This document shows positions 7,328 to 17,571 of a stretch of DNA of 64,000 nt, one piece after another; position 1 is the first letter of the stretch, and each line of letters begins with the position of its first letter. The translations under genes were made by a program, and so were the position numbers. Source of the stretch: Samsonia erythrinae (GTDB lineage: Bacteria; Pseudomonadota; Gammaproteobacteria; Enterobacterales; Enterobacteriaceae); the NCBI RefSeq assembly GCF_004342665.1, contig NZ_SMBY01000015.1, forward strand, positions 1 to 64,000, given 5' to 3'. The notes beneath the pieces were generated by a model, which saw only the letters and a program-made list of their open reading frames with translations, ran no database searches and was not told the DNA's origin.

Positions 7328-7450
7328 ACTCACCGTAGATTTCTATGAACGTGAGTAGACGAGCAGAGACAATAAGGGCCGTGAAACCGCGTATTATAAG
7401 GGTTTAAAGGGTGTTTGAGTAGACTTGGGGAGACGTTAAAATAGGTAGGA

Positions 7451-7526
7451 TGGTGCCGATAATAGGAGTCGAACCTACGACCTTCGCATTACGAATGCGC
7501 TGCTCTACCAACTGAGCTATATCGGC
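7451..7526 (-). tRNA. thrW: tRNA-Thr(CGT)
   Basis: 76 nt with encoded CCA. On the minus strand the acceptor GCCGATA pairs with TATCGGC, the D-arm contains AGCTCAGTTGGTAGAGC, the anticodon stem GCGCATTCGTAATGCG places CGT in the loop, and the T-arm has GGTTCGACTCC. It lies downstream of proA, as thrW does in E. coli. It is the insertion target of the element to its left; the matching duplicated att sequence is not in this window. Confidence 0.97.
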
Positions 7527-7572
7527 GTTGAGGATCGTCCTGCGAGCGCATGACGATGAACTACGGGGTGAC

Positions 7573-7601
7573 AAACTAGTGAAATCGACACGCCAAGTCA
7601 A
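7573..7601 (-). promoter_or_regulatory. Possible thrW promoter
   Basis: On the minus strand TTGACT, 17 bp, then TAGTTT, followed by a GC-rich stretch before the tRNA. The -35 is good, the -10 weak. Confidence 0.4.
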
Positions 7602-7765
7602 GAGGTTGGCGTTCATATGCTGGTTTTATCGTCACACTCTGGACAGTAAAGATTCTCTGATAATTTTCTAATCTAATAGCAAGGAACGCTATAACTGTCT
7701 TCTATAAATGCCTACGTTCATAACGCAGTACATTTTTCAATTTTTCGGCGCCGTCATACAAAAAA

Positions 7766-7784
7766 GCGGGCAAAAGCTGCCCGC
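7766..7784 (-). terminator. proBA terminator
   Basis: GCGGGCA / TGCCCGC hairpin directly after the proA stop, followed on the minus strand by TTTTTTG. Confidence 0.8.
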
Positions 7785-7793
7785 CATCATCAA

Positions 7794-9047
7794 TTAAGCG
7801 CGAATCAGGTCGTCGCCGTAGCCGATCCATTTATAGGTGGTCAACGCTTCCAGCCCCATTGGGCCGCGTGCATGCAGTTTCTGGGTACTGACTGCCACTT
7901 CCGCCCCCAGTCCAAACTGGCCGCCGTCAGTAAAGCGCGTGCTGGCATTGACATACACGGCGGAGGAATCCACTTCCCGCACGAAACGTTCCGCATTGCT
8001 TAAAGAACGCGTCAGGATCGCATCAGAGTGCTGCGTACCATGTTGACGAATATGGTCGACTGCCGCATCCAGACTGTCCACCAGCGTGACGTTCAAGTCA
8101 TTAGACAGCCATTCATCATCGTAATCAGCGTCTTTCACTGCGATAACCTTGGCCGGGCCTGCTGCAAGGTGAGGCATAGCGGATGCGCTGGCGTGCAAGG
8201 TTACGCCCGCCGTCGCCATTTTTTTGCTCAGTTCCGGCAAGAAGCGATCGGCAATGCTTTGGTTGACCAGCAGCGTTTCCAGGCTGTTGCAGGCGCTGGG
8301 ACGCTGAACCTTGGCACTTTCAATGATCGTCAGCGCATTATCGAAATCGATGCTGTCATCGGCATAGATATGACAAACGCCAATCCCGCCGGTAATAACC
8401 GGAATCGTCGATTGCTCGCGACATAACCGATGCAGGCCAGCGCCACCACGTGGAATCAACATATCCACGTAGCGATCGAGTTTCAGGAGTTGATTGACCA
8501 GTTCACGGTCCGGACTTTCTATCGCCTGCACCGCAGCGGCTGGCAGGCCACACTGCGACAGCGCCTGCTGGATCACCTTAACGGTAGCCGCGTTAGTGCG
8601 GTATGTCTCTTTCCCACCGCGTAGGATTACGGCATTACCGGTTTTCAGGCACAGAGAAGCCACATCAATGGTGACGTTCGGACGCGCCTCATAAATCACA
8701 CCGACCACGCCTAACGGCACGCGGCGACGCTCCAGCTTAAGTCCGTTATCCAGCATATTGCCGTCAATCACCTGCCCTACCGGATCGGTCAGACGGCAGA
8801 CCTGACGCACATCGCTGGCAATCGCACTGAGCCTTTCCGGCGTTAACAGCAGACGATCCAGCAACGCCTCACTCATGCCATTTTGACGCGCATCGGCCAG
8901 ATCCAGCGCGTTAGCCGCCAGAATCGCTGCGCTCTCCGCCTCCAGTAAGTCCGCAATCGTCAGTAATGCACGATCTTTCTGCGCCGTGCGCAAAACCGCC
9001 AGCTGATAAGAGGCCGCTTTTGCCGCTTTACCCATTTGTTCAAGCAT
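7794..9047 (-). CDS. proA: Gamma-glutamyl phosphate reductase
   Basis: 417 residues, the full length of E. coli ProA, and nearly collinear with it. It reduces gamma-glutamyl phosphate with NADPH to glutamate semialdehyde, the second step of proline synthesis, in the cytoplasm. An aldehyde-dehydrogenase fold is visible: the [14 protein letters not shown] nucleotide-binding part, the [15 protein letters not shown] block and the catalytic Cys in [10 protein letters not shown]. Start ATG 9047 lies 10 bp after the proB stop, so the two form the classical proBA operon. A terminator and then thrW follow. Nothing unusual. Confidence 0.98.
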   Translation of the reverse strand: MLEQMGKAAKAASYQLAVLRTAQKDRALLTIADLLEAESAAILAANALDLADARQNGMSEALLDRLLLTPERLSAIASDVRQVCRLTDPVGQVIDGNMLDNGLKLERRRVPLGVVGVIYEARPNVTIDVASLCLKTGNAVILRGGKETYRTNAATVKVIQQALSQCGLPAAAVQAIESPDRELVNQLLKLDRYVDMLIPRGGAGLHRLCREQSTIPVITGGIGVCHIYADDSIDFDNALTIIESAKVQRPSACNSLETLLVNQSIADRFLPELSKKMATAGVTLHASASAMPHLAAGPAKVIAVKDADYDDEWLSNDLNVTLVDSLDAAVDHIRQHGTQHSDAILTRSLSNAERFVREVDSSAVYVNASTRFTDGGQFGLGAEVAVSTQKLHARGPMGLEALTTYKWIGYGDDLIRA

Positions 9048-9057
9048 CGCGAACTCC

Positions 9058-10161
9058 TTAATTGATAATCATATCGTCACGATGGACAGCCACCGGACCA
9101 TATTCGTAGCCAAGAATATCGGCAATTTGTTGAGAGTGGTGTCCGGCGATCATGCGCAGCGCATCACTGTTATAGCGCGTCACGGCATGCGCCACATCGC
9201 GCCCCGCCAGGCTACGCACGCGGATCACTTCACCGCGAGAGAAATTCCCGTCTACAGTACGGATGCCCTTAGGCAGCAATGAACTGCCGCGTTCAAGGAT
9301 CGCGGAAAGCGCGCCATCGTCAACGGTAATTTCACCTGCTGGCGGCGCGCCGAAAATCCAGCGCTTACGGTTTTCCAACGGCGCGTCCATGGCATGAAAA
9401 CGCGTCCCAACGGAAATATCGTCAATCACATCGCCAATCACCCCCGGTTTGCTGCCTGCGGCAATCACCACGGTGATCCCCGCGCGGCAGGCCACATCGG
9501 CAGCCTGCAATTTAGTGGACATGCCGCCTGTCCCCAAACCGGACACGCTGTCCCCGGCAATGCTGCGCAACGCATCGCTGATGCCGTTCACTTCACGGAT
9601 CAGCTCCGCATCAGGATGATTACGTGGATCGGCGGTAAACAAGCCGGCCTGATCGGTCAGCAGCAGCAGCTTATCCGCATCGGCCAGAATCGCCGCCAGC
9701 GCGGAAAGATTATCGTTGTCGCCGACCTTGATCTCGGCAGTCGCCACCGCATCATTCTCATTAATCACCGGAACGATGTTGTTATCCAGCAGCGCCCGCA
9801 TGGTATCGCGCGCATTGAGGAAACGCTCGCGATCCTCCATATCCGCACGCGTCAGCAGCATCTGCCCGATGTGGATGCCATAGATGGAAAATAGCTGTTC
9901 CCACAGTTGAATCAGACGGCTTTGCCCCACGGCTGCCAGCAGCTGTTTGGTCGCTATCGTAGCCGGAAGCTCAGGATAGCCCAAATGTTCGCGCCCGGCG
10001 GCGATCGCCCCCGAGGTGACAATAACAATCCGATGTCCTGCCGCATGTTGCTGCGCGCACTGGCGCACCAGTTCAACAATGTGAGCACGGTTAAGGCGGC
10101 GCGAACCGCCGGTCAGCACGCTGGTGCCCAGTTTCACAACCAAAGTCTGGCTGCCGCTCAT
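9058..10161 (-). CDS. proB: Glutamate 5-kinase
   Basis: 367 residues. It phosphorylates glutamate at the gamma position, the first and feedback-inhibited step of proline synthesis. The N-terminal amino-acid kinase domain has [12 protein letters not shown] and [10 protein letters not shown]; a C-terminal PUA domain covers roughly residues 275-367. The ATG at 10161 is chosen because it gives the E. coli-type start [12 protein letters not shown]; an upstream frame-open start adds eight residues without support. AGAGAAATT precedes it. First gene of proBA. In E. coli phoE lies between crl and proB; here there is no porin gene. Confidence 0.97.
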   Translation of the reverse strand: MSGSQTLVVKLGTSVLTGGSRRLNRAHIVELVRQCAQQHAAGHRIVIVTSGAIAAGREHLGYPELPATIATKQLLAAVGQSRLIQLWEQLFSIYGIHIGQMLLTRADMEDRERFLNARDTMRALLDNNIVPVINENDAVATAEIKVGDNDNLSALAAILADADKLLLLTDQAGLFTADPRNHPDAELIREVNGISDALRSIAGDSVSGLGTGGMSTKLQAADVACRAGITVVIAAGSKPGVIGDVIDDISVGTRFHAMDAPLENRKRWIFGAPPAGEITVDDGALSAILERGSSLLPKGIRTVDGNFSRGEVIRVRSLAGRDVAHAVTRYNSDALRMIAGHHSQQIADILGYEYGPVAVHRDDMIIN

Positions 10162-10221
10162 AATTTCTCTGCCGTTGGATGTCAAAAAATAAGAATAAGG
10201 AAAACGTTGTAGCAGGACAGA

Positions 10222-10247
10222 CGCGTTATGCCAACAGGCACAACGCG
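10222..10247. terminator. Inverted repeat between crl and proB
   Basis: CGCGTTaTGCC-AACA-GGCAcAACGCG, an 11-bp stem with one mismatch, located between the crl stop and the proB start. No T-run, so it may be a terminator or another structured element. Confidence 0.4.
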
Positions 10248-10284
10248 AAAACCGGCGAATAAATCAGGGATTGTCAGAAACGAC

Positions 10285-10659
10285 TCACGGTCGTGAGACG
10301 AGGCTACCGGCGGGGTCCAGCGAGTGTAACAGTTTCTCCAGTCGGACATGGAAAGCCTGTTGGGCGTTTTCCACCTGTTCCATCACGGCTTTGTCCTTAA
10401 TTTTTTCCTCACGCCAGTGGCCCTGTTTATCGAACAGCCCGTAGTGGTACTTATAGATGAAAGCCTTGCCGGTATCTTCCAACGTCAGCCACCAGCCCCA
10501 AAACTCCCGCTTTTCCGGCGCAGGCTTGGTGTTGACGCACACGGCCAGACAATCAAAGAAGAACGCGTCATGCTTGCACTGCGCTTCACGTATATAAGGC
10601 CCCAATGCCGTAAAGTTTCTCATAAGCTGACTTTTAGAGTATCCACTCGGTAACATCAT
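10285..10659 (-). CDS. crl: Sigma-S assembly factor Crl
   Basis: 124 residues from the ATG at 10659, which follows GAGGAGATCGCAG and matches the Crl N-terminus (MMLPSGYSKSQLMRNFTALG). Crl binds RpoS directly and favours formation of the sigma-S holoenzyme. Conserved features: FTALGPYIRE, FFFDCLAVCVN, KPAPEKREFWGWW and the GLFDK turn. A longer frame to 10713 exists but would put its start inside the upstream intergenic space. Its gene follows frsA on the same strand by about 58 bp, the order seen in E. coli (gpt-frsA-crl). Confidence 0.95.
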   Translation of the reverse strand: MMLPSGYSKSQLMRNFTALGPYIREAQCKHDAFFFDCLAVCVNTKPAPEKREFWGWWLTLEDTGKAFIYKYHYGLFDKQGHWREEKIKDKAVMEQVENAQQAFHVRLEKLLHSLDPAGSLVSRP

Positions 10660-10717
10660 CTGCGATCTCCTCTGGTTGAATCTTCTTTTTAGCAGAGAAC
10701 GGTAATTTATCAACCAA

Positions 10718-11968
10718 TTAGCCGAGTTTATCCTGCAACCATCCGCTGATTTGCTGTAGTGCGCGGTGGAAATTCTGGTATACCGGCGAGAAATTAACCG
10801 GCATCAGCTTCCCCTGCACCGATGAATTCGCAATCAGGCAGGCCTCTTCTTTCGGACTGACCAGATCGTTATCCCAATAGCCCGCCAGCATCGGCGTCGG
10901 GCAGCGACGTCCCAGCAACCCCTGCGTTTTCAGCGAATAGCGTCCCATCTCGGTTTTCAGCGCGGCATCCGTCGAGAACGGCATGCCCAACCGGCTGGCG
11001 AGCACATCCATAAACATATCCGGCACCTGTTGCTGGCAGTCCACATTGCTTAACAGATGATGAACAACGGGCCCTAAGCAGGCCACGCCGGATAAACGCT
11101 GCGGCTCCAGATAAGCCAACCTGACGGCAATGTTGGCGCCGAATCGGAAACCAAACGCCCCGACGCGGCAATGGTCGATCCACGGGATATCCGGCAGTGC
11201 ATGCAGCACCTGCTGATGTAAAAAACTGGAGTCCTGGCTCAGTTTCCAACGAGAGGAAAACCCGACGGAAGGAACATCAATGGTCAGCATCGCCATGCCC
11301 GCAGGCGCAAAATAGTCGCGAAACAGGCGATGATAATCGCTCTGTAACATTTCAAGACTGCCGCACATAAGAATGGTTGGGAAAGGCGCCTTCGCGCGTG
11401 ATGGCATATGGAGAAAGCCAGTCAGCGTCCCGCCGCCCGCGATTGGAAAAGCCAGTTCTTTGAGTTCATAAGGCAGGTATTTTGCCGCTTCCGCATAGGC
11501 GCGGTTTGCCAGCGTCTGTGCCTGCTCCGCGAGTTCATCGCCTTTAATATGCGGATACGCGGCGATACTGTAGAGGTTGGCGGCATTCAGCCAGCGTTGT
11601 CCTGTCTGAGCGTCATCGTCGCCGTCTGTTGCCCGCTGTTGCCAGCCCGCGCCCTGCTTCGCCCACTCATAAATCCAGTTACCGCTGCGGTAGCCGATCA
11701 CGGTATCGAGTAAATGTTCGCTGCTGCGCTCCGCCCGGCTCGCCGCGATGCGCGACAGCACATCTTCAATCTCCCACGGGTCGACGCCACGCCAAATCCA
11801 CATCAGCCGGTTGATCATTCGATACCAACTGCGGGTCTTCTCGCCTTCCAGCGTGAAATGCAGCCCCTGCATTGCCTGACCATGCCGGGTACGCCTGACC
11901 AACGTCGAGGTTTCCGGATGTTTGAAAGAGGGTTTGAATAACGTTTCAGACAGGTTAGCTTGCGCCAC
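10718..11968 (-). CDS. frsA: Esterase FrsA
   Basis: 416 residues, the size of E. coli FrsA (414). An N-terminal family-specific region (about 1-190) is followed by an alpha/beta-hydrolase domain: [18 protein letters not shown], then [12 protein letters not shown] at the place of the nucleophile elbow, where a Gly-Phe-Arg replaces the usual Gly-x-Ser-x-Gly, a known peculiarity of the family. FrsA was reported to bind the unphosphorylated glucose-phosphotransferase protein EIIA-Glc and to affect the balance of respiration and fermentation. Its enzymatic role has been disputed. Same strand and order as in E. coli. Confidence 0.95.
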   Translation of the reverse strand: MAQANLSETLFKPSFKHPETSTLVRRTRHGQAMQGLHFTLEGEKTRSWYRMINRLMWIWRGVDPWEIEDVLSRIAASRAERSSEHLLDTVIGYRSGNWIYEWAKQGAGWQQRATDGDDDAQTGQRWLNAANLYSIAAYPHIKGDELAEQAQTLANRAYAEAAKYLPYELKELAFPIAGGGTLTGFLHMPSRAKAPFPTILMCGSLEMLQSDYHRLFRDYFAPAGMAMLTIDVPSVGFSSRWKLSQDSSFLHQQVLHALPDIPWIDHCRVGAFGFRFGANIAVRLAYLEPQRLSGVACLGPVVHHLLSNVDCQQQVPDMFMDVLASRLGMPFSTDAALKTEMGRYSLKTQGLLGRRCPTPMLAGYWDNDLVSPKEEACLIANSSVQGKLMPVNFSPVYQNFHRALQQISGWLQDKLG

Positions 11969-12165
11969 AGCAGCCTCCGTTTATGTAAACCGCTGTTAGC
12001 GGACATCAGACGACGTTTTCATCAGGCTGAGTGTAACGAACTCAGGACGGAGAAGACAAACGACAGCACACATTCTGATCAAACAGAACACAAATAAAGC
12101 CCGCTTTCCACACGACAAACGCCCGCGATAATCCTACGCCGAAAATAGCCATCGGCCAGAAACAA

Positions 12166-12190
12166 CAATGCCCGGTTTCACCAGGCATTG
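12166..12190 (-). terminator. gpt terminator
   Basis: CAATGCCcGG / CCaGGCATTG hairpin about 30 bp past the gpt stop, followed on the minus strand by TTGTTTCT. Confidence 0.55.
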
Positions 12191-12222
12191 CAGAGAATCG
12201 CGGACGTTCACCGCTCAGGTAA

Positions 12223-12681
12223 TTAATGGCCTGACAGCGGCGGAACGAATACCACGCCCATATCCCACGGCTGCTCAATCCAGGTGTCCTGCGGGATATC
12301 AATCACGTAGTCATCAACCAGCGGCTTGCCGGCCGGCTTGGCGAAAATGGTCACAAAGTGCGCTTTCGGATACATGTCACGAATGGCTTTCGCCGTACCG
12401 CCAGTATCAACCAAATCGTCAACCACGATAAACCCTTCGCCATCTCCCTCGGCACGCTTGAGTACTTTCATTTCGCGCTGGTTGTCATGGTCGTAACTGG
12501 AGATGCAAACGGTGTCAACGTGACGAATGCCCAGCTCGCGCGCCAGCAGCGCGCCGGGAACCAGACCACCGCGGCTTACGGCAATGATGCCTTTCCATTG
12601 ATCGGCAGGCAGCAAACGCTGTGCCAGTTTACGGGCATGAATTTGCAACATATCCCAGGTTACGACGTACTTTTCGCTCAT
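12223..12681 (-). CDS. gpt: Xanthine-guanine phosphoribosyltransferase
   Basis: 152 residues, identical in length to the E. coli enzyme. It converts xanthine, guanine and (weakly) hypoxanthine with PRPP to the nucleotides, in purine salvage. The PRPP-binding loop [14 protein letters not shown] is intact, as are the [12 protein letters not shown] start and the C-terminal [10 protein letters not shown]. Divergent from pepD across a 330-bp gap. No PurR box was seen. Confidence 0.98.
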   Translation of the reverse strand: MSEKYVVTWDMLQIHARKLAQRLLPADQWKGIIAVSRGGLVPGALLARELGIRHVDTVCISSYDHDNQREMKVLKRAEGDGEGFIVVDDLVDTGGTAKAIRDMYPKAHFVTIFAKPAGKPLVDDYVIDIPQDTWIEQPWDMGVVFVPPLSGH

Positions 12682-13013
12682 AAAATATATCCCAGCCGAA
12701 TAAAAACCGGCTTAATTGAGTCTGAGGGGGGAAAAAGGTTGCGCGAGATTATAGATAGCCGACAACATAAAAACCAGTTTTTCTCAGCACGAAAGCCGAG
12801 TTTTCCCTGTTCTCTGCGCGGCTTCAGACTAATAGCCGGGGTTTGCAGCAGGAAAAAAGCTACGGGCAGACGTCAATTTCCCCCTGCGTTGATGGAAAAT
12901 GATATTCTGTCGTGACAGGCCATTCTACGTGGCTGACAGCGATCAATGTTTAATCTGTAGCCCCTGCACGCCAGAACGCGAAGACAGGCCGCTCAACAAG
13001 GAGACTGAAAATA
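12682..13013. other. Divergent gpt-pepD promoter region
   Basis: 332 bp without a gene. It has a short AGCCG / CGGCT inverted repeat near 12693-12711. The pepD ribosome site AAGGAGACTG is at its right end. No operator was identified with confidence. Confidence 0.5.
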
Positions 13014-14474
13014 GTGTCTGAATTGTCTCAACTTTCTCCCCAGCCTTTATGGGATATTTTCGCCAAGATTTGTTCAATCCCGCATCCTTCTTATCATGAA
13101 GAGGCGCTGGCCGCGCACATTCTGGAATGGGCTAAAGAAAAAGGTATTCATGCCGAGCGTGATCAAGTCGGCAATATTCTGTTGCGCAAAGCGGCAACCG
13201 CAGGGATGGAAAATCGCAAACCTGTCGTGTTGCAGGCGCATCTGGATATGGTGCCGCAAAAAAACAACGACACGGTACACGATTTCACCACCGATCCTAT
13301 CCAGCCTTATGTCGACGGTGAGTGGCTGAAAGCGCGCGGCACCACGCTGGGCGCGGATAACGGCATCGGTATGGCTTCTGCGCTGGCGGTACTGGCGGAT
13401 CCGACGGTTGAACACGGCCCGCTGGAAGTCCTGTTGACGATGACGGAAGAAGCCGGCATGGATGGCGCGTTCGGTCTGCAACCCAATTGGCTTCAGGGCG
13501 AAATTCTGATTAATACCGACTCGGAAGAAGAAGGCGAAATCTACATGGGCTGTGCGGGCGGCATTGATTTTATCACCCGCCTGCCGCTAGCGCGTGAAGC
13601 GATGCCTGCCGGTTACCAAACGCTGAAACTGACGATTAAGGGGCTGAAAGGCGGCCATTCCGGCGGCGACATTCACCTTGGGCTGGGGAACGCCAACAAA
13701 CTGCTGGCGCGTTTCCTGTTCGAACAGGCGAAAGCGCTGGATATTCGCCTTCTCGATCTGAACGGCGGAACGTTGCGCAATGCGATTCCGCGTGAAGCCT
13801 TTGCGACGCTGGCCCTGCCTGCCGCTAACGTCGAGCAACTGAAGGCGCTGAGTCAGGACTATCTGACCGTGCTGAAGAATGAACTCTCCGCCGTTGAAAA
13901 AAACCTGACCGTGCAGGTGGAAGCCAGCGACAGCATCGGCCTTCCCCTGACGCAGGACAGCCGCGATCGCCTGCTGGCGTTGCTCAACGCGACGCCGAAC
14001 GGCGTGATCCGCATGAGCGACGCGGTCAAAGGCGTGGTGGAGACATCACTGAATCTGGGCGTTGTGACGATGGAAGACGACCACGCGGAAATCATCTGCC
14101 TGATTCGTTCGCTGATCGACAGCGGTAAAGACGCCGTCGTGGGTACGCTGACGGCGCTGGGCCAGTTGGCTGGCGCGAAAACCTCACCGAAAGGCGGTTA
14201 CCCAGGCTGGCAGCCCGATGCCAATTCGCCCATCATGGCGCTGGTGCGTGAAACGTATCAGAAGCTCTTCAACAAGACGCCGAACATCATGGTGATTCAC
14301 GCCGGTCTGGAATGCGGTCTGTTCAAGAAACCGTATCCAGACATGGATATGGTGTCCATCGGGCCAACCATCACGGGGCCGCATTCACCGGATGAGCAAG
14401 TGCATATCGGTAGCGTTGGCCTGTATTGGCAATTGCTGACGGAACTGCTGAAAGCAATCCCGCCACGCGCCTGA
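13014..14474 (+). CDS. pepD: Aminoacyl-histidine dipeptidase (peptidase D)
   Basis: 486 residues starting with GTG after AAGGAGACTGAAAATA, the same non-ATG start used in E. coli. A zinc-dependent M20 peptidase cleaving Xaa-His and other dipeptides such as carnosine. Metal-binding and catalytic parts: LQAHLDMVPQ (His, Asp), GTTLGADNGIG (Asp), TMTEEAGMDG (catalytic Glu-Glu), NTDSEEEGE (Asp), and a C-terminal His in TGPHSPDEQVHI. The middle portion is the dimerisation or lid domain. Single-gene unit followed by its own terminator and convergent with dinB. Confidence 0.97.
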   Translation: MSELSQLSPQPLWDIFAKICSIPHPSYHEEALAAHILEWAKEKGIHAERDQVGNILLRKAATAGMENRKPVVLQAHLDMVPQKNNDTVHDFTTDPIQPYVDGEWLKARGTTLGADNGIGMASALAVLADPTVEHGPLEVLLTMTEEAGMDGAFGLQPNWLQGEILINTDSEEEGEIYMGCAGGIDFITRLPLAREAMPAGYQTLKLTIKGLKGGHSGGDIHLGLGNANKLLARFLFEQAKALDIRLLDLNGGTLRNAIPREAFATLALPAANVEQLKALSQDYLTVLKNELSAVEKNLTVQVEASDSIGLPLTQDSRDRLLALLNATPNGVIRMSDAVKGVVETSLNLGVVTMEDDHAEIICLIRSLIDSGKDAVVGTLTALGQLAGAKTSPKGGYPGWQPDANSPIMALVRETYQKLFNKTPNIMVIHAGLECGLFKKPYPDMDMVSIGPTITGPHSPDEQVHIGSVGLYWQLLTELLKAIPPRA

Positions 14475-14494
14475 TCGCATCAGGATAAAATCGA

Positions 14495-14520
14495 GGCGGC
14501 GGCGCGTCCGTCGCCTTTTT
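14495..14520 (+). terminator. pepD terminator
   Basis: GGCGGCGG-CGCGT-CCGTCGCC stem followed by TTTTT, 20 bp after the pepD stop. Confidence 0.75.
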
Positions 14521-14538
14521 CATCCGCAATCAAAAAGA

Positions 14539-15597
14539 TTATCCCCAATCCAGCACCAACTGCCGTTCAATTTGCGGGTCAAGCAGCGTCACATGTAGTC
14601 CAACCAGCCGGACGCCGCGAGCTTTACGCCGCTCCTGCCAGGTTTGACGCGCCAGCTTGAGCAGATCCTGTTTATTCAACATCGGCCACACGTGCTCCTG
14701 CGTCGTCTGCTGAAAATCATCAAACTTGATTTTGACGCCCTGACGCGCAATATGCAGATCGGGTTTTACCCGTTTCAGGCGGACTTCCAGCTCCTGATAA
14801 AGCTGTTCAATCAGGCTTTCGCACTGTTCCCAATGGTGGATATCCTGCGCCAGCGTCTTCTCCACCCCGACCGATTTCCTCAGCCGATCCGGTGAAATCC
14901 GTCGTTCATCGATCCCCTGACATCGCTCCCACAGCACGCGGCCAAATTTGCCGAATTCTTTAAGCAGATCCGCCAGCGCATACGCCCGCACATCCGCACA
15001 GGAATGCAGACCGCGCTCTTCCAGCCGTTTCGCCGTGACTTTCCCGACGCCGGGGATCTTCGCCAGCGGCAGCGCCAGCAGGAAATCATCCACCTGCTCC
15101 GGCGCAATCACATATTGTCCGTTCGGCTTATTGAGATCAGACGCGATCTTCGCCAGAAATTTAATCGGCGCAATACCCGCCGAGGCCGTAAGATGCAATT
15201 CATGCGCGATGGTGCGCCGGATCTCTTCGGCGATGCGCGTCGCCGAACCGTTACAGTGCTGACTATCGGTGACATCCAGATAGGCTTCATCCAGAGAAAG
15301 TGGTTCGATCAGCGTAGTGTAACGCGCGAAGATCTCGCGGATTTGGCGCGAGGTGGATTTATAGACGTCCATGCGCCCGGGAAGCAAAGTCAGGTGTGGG
15401 CACAAACGCAAGGCGGTTGCCGTGACCATCGCGCTACGGACGCCATAGCGCCGAGCCGGGTAATTCGCGGTGCTGATAACGCCGCGTCGATCCGCGCTCC
15501 CGCCAATCGCCAGAGGAATATCTCGCAGGCGCGGGTTATCACGCATCTCAATTGCGGCGTAGAAACAGTCCATATCAACATGAATGATTTTGCGCAT
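14539..15597 (-). CDS. dinB: DNA polymerase IV
   Basis: 352 residues, an SOS-induced Y-family translesion polymerase that bypasses damage and is error-prone. The signature [20 protein letters not shown] starts the palm, with the first catalytic Asp in [14 protein letters not shown] holds the other catalytic Asp and Glu; [13 protein letters not shown] and the helix-hairpin-helix [13 protein letters not shown] are present; the little-finger domain follows from about 240. The C-terminus LVLDWG (ending RQLVLDWG) matches the family's clamp-binding tail QLVLGL. A near-perfect LexA box lies 20 bp upstream. Confidence 0.97.
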   Translation of the reverse strand: MRKIIHVDMDCFYAAIEMRDNPRLRDIPLAIGGSADRRGVISTANYPARRYGVRSAMVTATALRLCPHLTLLPGRMDVYKSTSRQIREIFARYTTLIEPLSLDEAYLDVTDSQHCNGSATRIAEEIRRTIAHELHLTASAGIAPIKFLAKIASDLNKPNGQYVIAPEQVDDFLLALPLAKIPGVGKVTAKRLEERGLHSCADVRAYALADLLKEFGKFGRVLWERCQGIDERRISPDRLRKSVGVEKTLAQDIHHWEQCESLIEQLYQELEVRLKRVKPDLHIARQGVKIKFDDFQQTTQEHVWPMLNKQDLLKLARQTWQERRKARGVRLVGLHVTLLDPQIERQLVLDWG

Positions 15598-15614
15598 ACT
15601 GCCCCCTGATAATG

Positions 15615-15630
15615 CTGTATAAATATACAG
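15615..15630 (-). promoter_or_regulatory. LexA (SOS) box of dinB
   Basis: CTGTATAAATATACAG is a full match to the LexA consensus CTG(TA)n-CAG with 10 bp between the CTG and CAG. It begins 18 bp before the dinB start, so LexA bound there would block initiation. Confidence 0.92.
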
Positions 15631-16006
15631 ATCAACATCAGTATAGACAAGTTGCGTGACACCTCACCGTGCCGATGACAAGCAAGACGAATCACTGAGC
15701 CTGTTTACGGCAGGATCGGTTTATCGCACACACCCACCCGCGCCTGACGTAATTTCCTACTATTAACGACCTGAAATTGAACGGCCCGCATTCTTACAGG
15801 CCGTTTTTTTGTAAATGTTATTTTTTAGCGCTTTTCAACGCTTGATTAATATGAAACCAATGATAATGTGATTTTGTTTTCGTCGTGATCGATTCGGCGA
15901 CGAAATATAGACCGAAAACGGCGATTCACGCGTCTTCCCACCGAACTCTCCGGGAGCGCGACGGATATGCCGCGTATAGCAGGCAATTTGATTATCAGGA
16001 ACCATA
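15631..16006. other. dinB-yafK intergenic region with orphan terminator
   Basis: 376 bp without a protein gene. It holds one strong plus-strand terminator at 15781-15810 although no plus-strand gene precedes it. A small RNA read from about 15690, or a leader with attenuation ahead of yafK, are the simplest explanations. The remaining 200 bp up to yafK carries no motif I recognise. Confidence 0.5.
15781..15810 (+). terminator. Orphan intrinsic terminator
   Basis: ACGGCC-N12-GGCCGT followed by TTTTTTT. The opposite strand lacks a T-run, so it works on plus. The nearest upstream genes (dinB, minus) are in the other direction. Confidence 0.75.
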
Positions 16007-16741
16007 ATGCAAAAAATCGCGCTGTCATTTGCGATGTTGTTTCTTTTGCCTTCTCTTGTTGTTACCAGCGTAGCCAGCGAAACCGCACCGCCGCTTGCGC
16101 CGATAGCAAAAGAATTAAAACAGCAGTTATTAGGCTCGCCGATCTATATTCAGATATTTAAAGAAGAGCGGATATTCGAACTTTATGCGAAAGTCGGCAA
16201 CGAATATCGTTTATTGGAGCAGTATCCCATTTGTAAATATTCGGGTGGACTGGGTCCAAAACGTATTGAAGGCGATTTAAAAAGTCCGGAAGGTTTTTAT
16301 CAGGTCGATCTGCGCCAGCTCAAGCCAGACAGCAGATATTACCGTGCGATCAATATCGGTTTCCCCAACGATTACGATAAATCACAGGGCTATTCCGGTC
16401 GTTATTTAATGATCCACGGCGAATGTGTGTCAGTAGGCTGCTATGCGATGACCAACGGCTACATGGATGAGATTTATCGCTATGCGGAGCACGCGCTGCG
16501 TAACGGGCAGGCAAAAATTGATATCGCCATCTACCCGTTTCGCATGACGGAGCAGAACATGCAGCGCCACCGTCATTCCCGCTATGCCAGCTTCTGGCGC
16601 CAGCTTCAACCGGGGTATGCCTACTTTAATCAGCACCATCAACCGCCAGCCATCACGGTTTTTAACGGGCAATACGTTGTTAGCCCCCCGCTGATGACCA
16701 GCCAGCCGACCTTAAAGTACGCGCTCGCCGAAACAAAATAG
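16007..16741 (+). CDS. yafK: Periplasmic murein L,D-transpeptidase-fold protein YafK (LdtF/DpaA)
   Basis: 244 residues with an N-terminal signal peptide (about 1-24, [21 protein letters not shown]). A YkuD catalytic domain is recognised by the motif [12 protein letters not shown] with His137 and nucleophile Cys145. In E. coli the protein does not build 3-3 crosslinks but removes Braun lipoprotein from peptidoglycan (hence DpaA); earlier work called it LdtF. It acts in the periplasm. The 3' end overlaps the convergent yafJ gene by 30 bp. Confidence 0.93.
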   Translation: MQKIALSFAMLFLLPSLVVTSVASETAPPLAPIAKELKQQLLGSPIYIQIFKEERIFELYAKVGNEYRLLEQYPICKYSGGLGPKRIEGDLKSPEGFYQVDLRQLKPDSRYYRAINIGFPNDYDKSQGYSGRYLMIHGECVSVGCYAMTNGYMDEIYRYAEHALRNGQAKIDIAIYPFRMTEQNMQRHRHSRYASFWRQLQPGYAYFNQHHQPPAITVFNGQYVVSPPLMTSQPTLKYALAETK

Positions 16742-17479
16742 TACAAACTCACCTGGCATAATCTGATGCCAGGTTTCATTGCCGGTTAACGGCTGCGTCG
16801 CCAGCACGGTCACGACATCATTGGGCGTCGTCTGCTGCTGAAAATCAATCTCTACGTCCTGATCCAACAGCGTCGCCTTACCAAATGGCGCGCGGCGCGT
16901 GATCCAGTAGAGTTTGCTTGAGCAGTATCCCATCACGAAGCGTCCGTCCGACAGCAACATGTTAAACACCCCCTTCTTGCGCAACTCGTCCGCCTGTTGA
17001 GCGATGTAACGAAATACCGCGGGCCAGTTGCCCGGCGTGCGCGGATAGCGTTCGCACAGTCGGGAGAGCAGCCAACAGAAAGCGTATTCGCTGTCTGTCT
17101 GCCCCACGGGGCGAAACATGCCGGTTTTCAGGGAATGGTAGCCTTTCAGTTGCCCGTTGTGAGCAAACGTCCAGTTCCGCCCCCAGAGCTCGCGGGTGAA
17201 AGGATGGGTATTTTCCAACGATACCGTGCCGCGATTGGCCTGCCGGATGTGTGAAACCACCGCACATGACTTGATGGGATAATCCTGCACCAGCCGGGCA
17301 ATCGGCGAGTTATAACTCGGCAACGGATCTTTAAACGTCCGACAGCCGTTTCCTTCATAAAAGGTAATCCCCCAGCCATCCCGATGCGGCCCGGTTTTCC
17401 CCCCACGCTGTATCAGCCCGGTAAAGCTAAAGCAGATATCCGTCGGCACATTCGCGCTCATCCCCAGCAGTTCACACAT
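16712..17479 (-). CDS. yafJ: Class II glutamine amidotransferase YafJ
   Basis: 255 residues from ATG 17479, chosen because processing must expose Cys2 ([10 protein letters not shown]), the nucleophile of class II amidotransferases; this equals the E. coli length. Typical blocks follow: [13 protein letters not shown] and [14 protein letters not shown] (the Asn-Gly oxyanion hole), and [11 protein letters not shown] for glutamine binding. No synthase domain is attached, so the ammonia acceptor is unknown, although family members resemble gamma-glutamyl-hercynylcysteine sulfoxide hydrolases. Convergent with yafK (30-bp overlap). Confidence 0.93.
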   Translation of the reverse strand: MCELLGMSANVPTDICFSFTGLIQRGGKTGPHRDGWGITFYEGNGCRTFKDPLPSYNSPIARLVQDYPIKSCAVVSHIRQANRGTVSLENTHPFTRELWGRNWTFAHNGQLKGYHSLKTGMFRPVGQTDSEYAFCWLLSRLCERYPRTPGNWPAVFRYIAQQADELRKKGVFNMLLSDGRFVMGYCSSKLYWITRRAPFGKATLLDQDVEIDFQQQTTPNDVVTVLATQPLTGNETWHQIMPGEFVLFCFGERVL

Positions 17480-17571
17480 TCTGGCTTTCCACCTTTCCTT
17501 CTCGTCATATTTCAAGTTGCGTGTGCGTTGGCTACCTGAAACCGGCCGACTTCGGGTGTAATCAGTACGGT

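Noticed and set aside
7404-7616. Frame spanning tRNA-Thr
   Set aside because: It reads through the tRNA gene; the tRNA is unambiguous.
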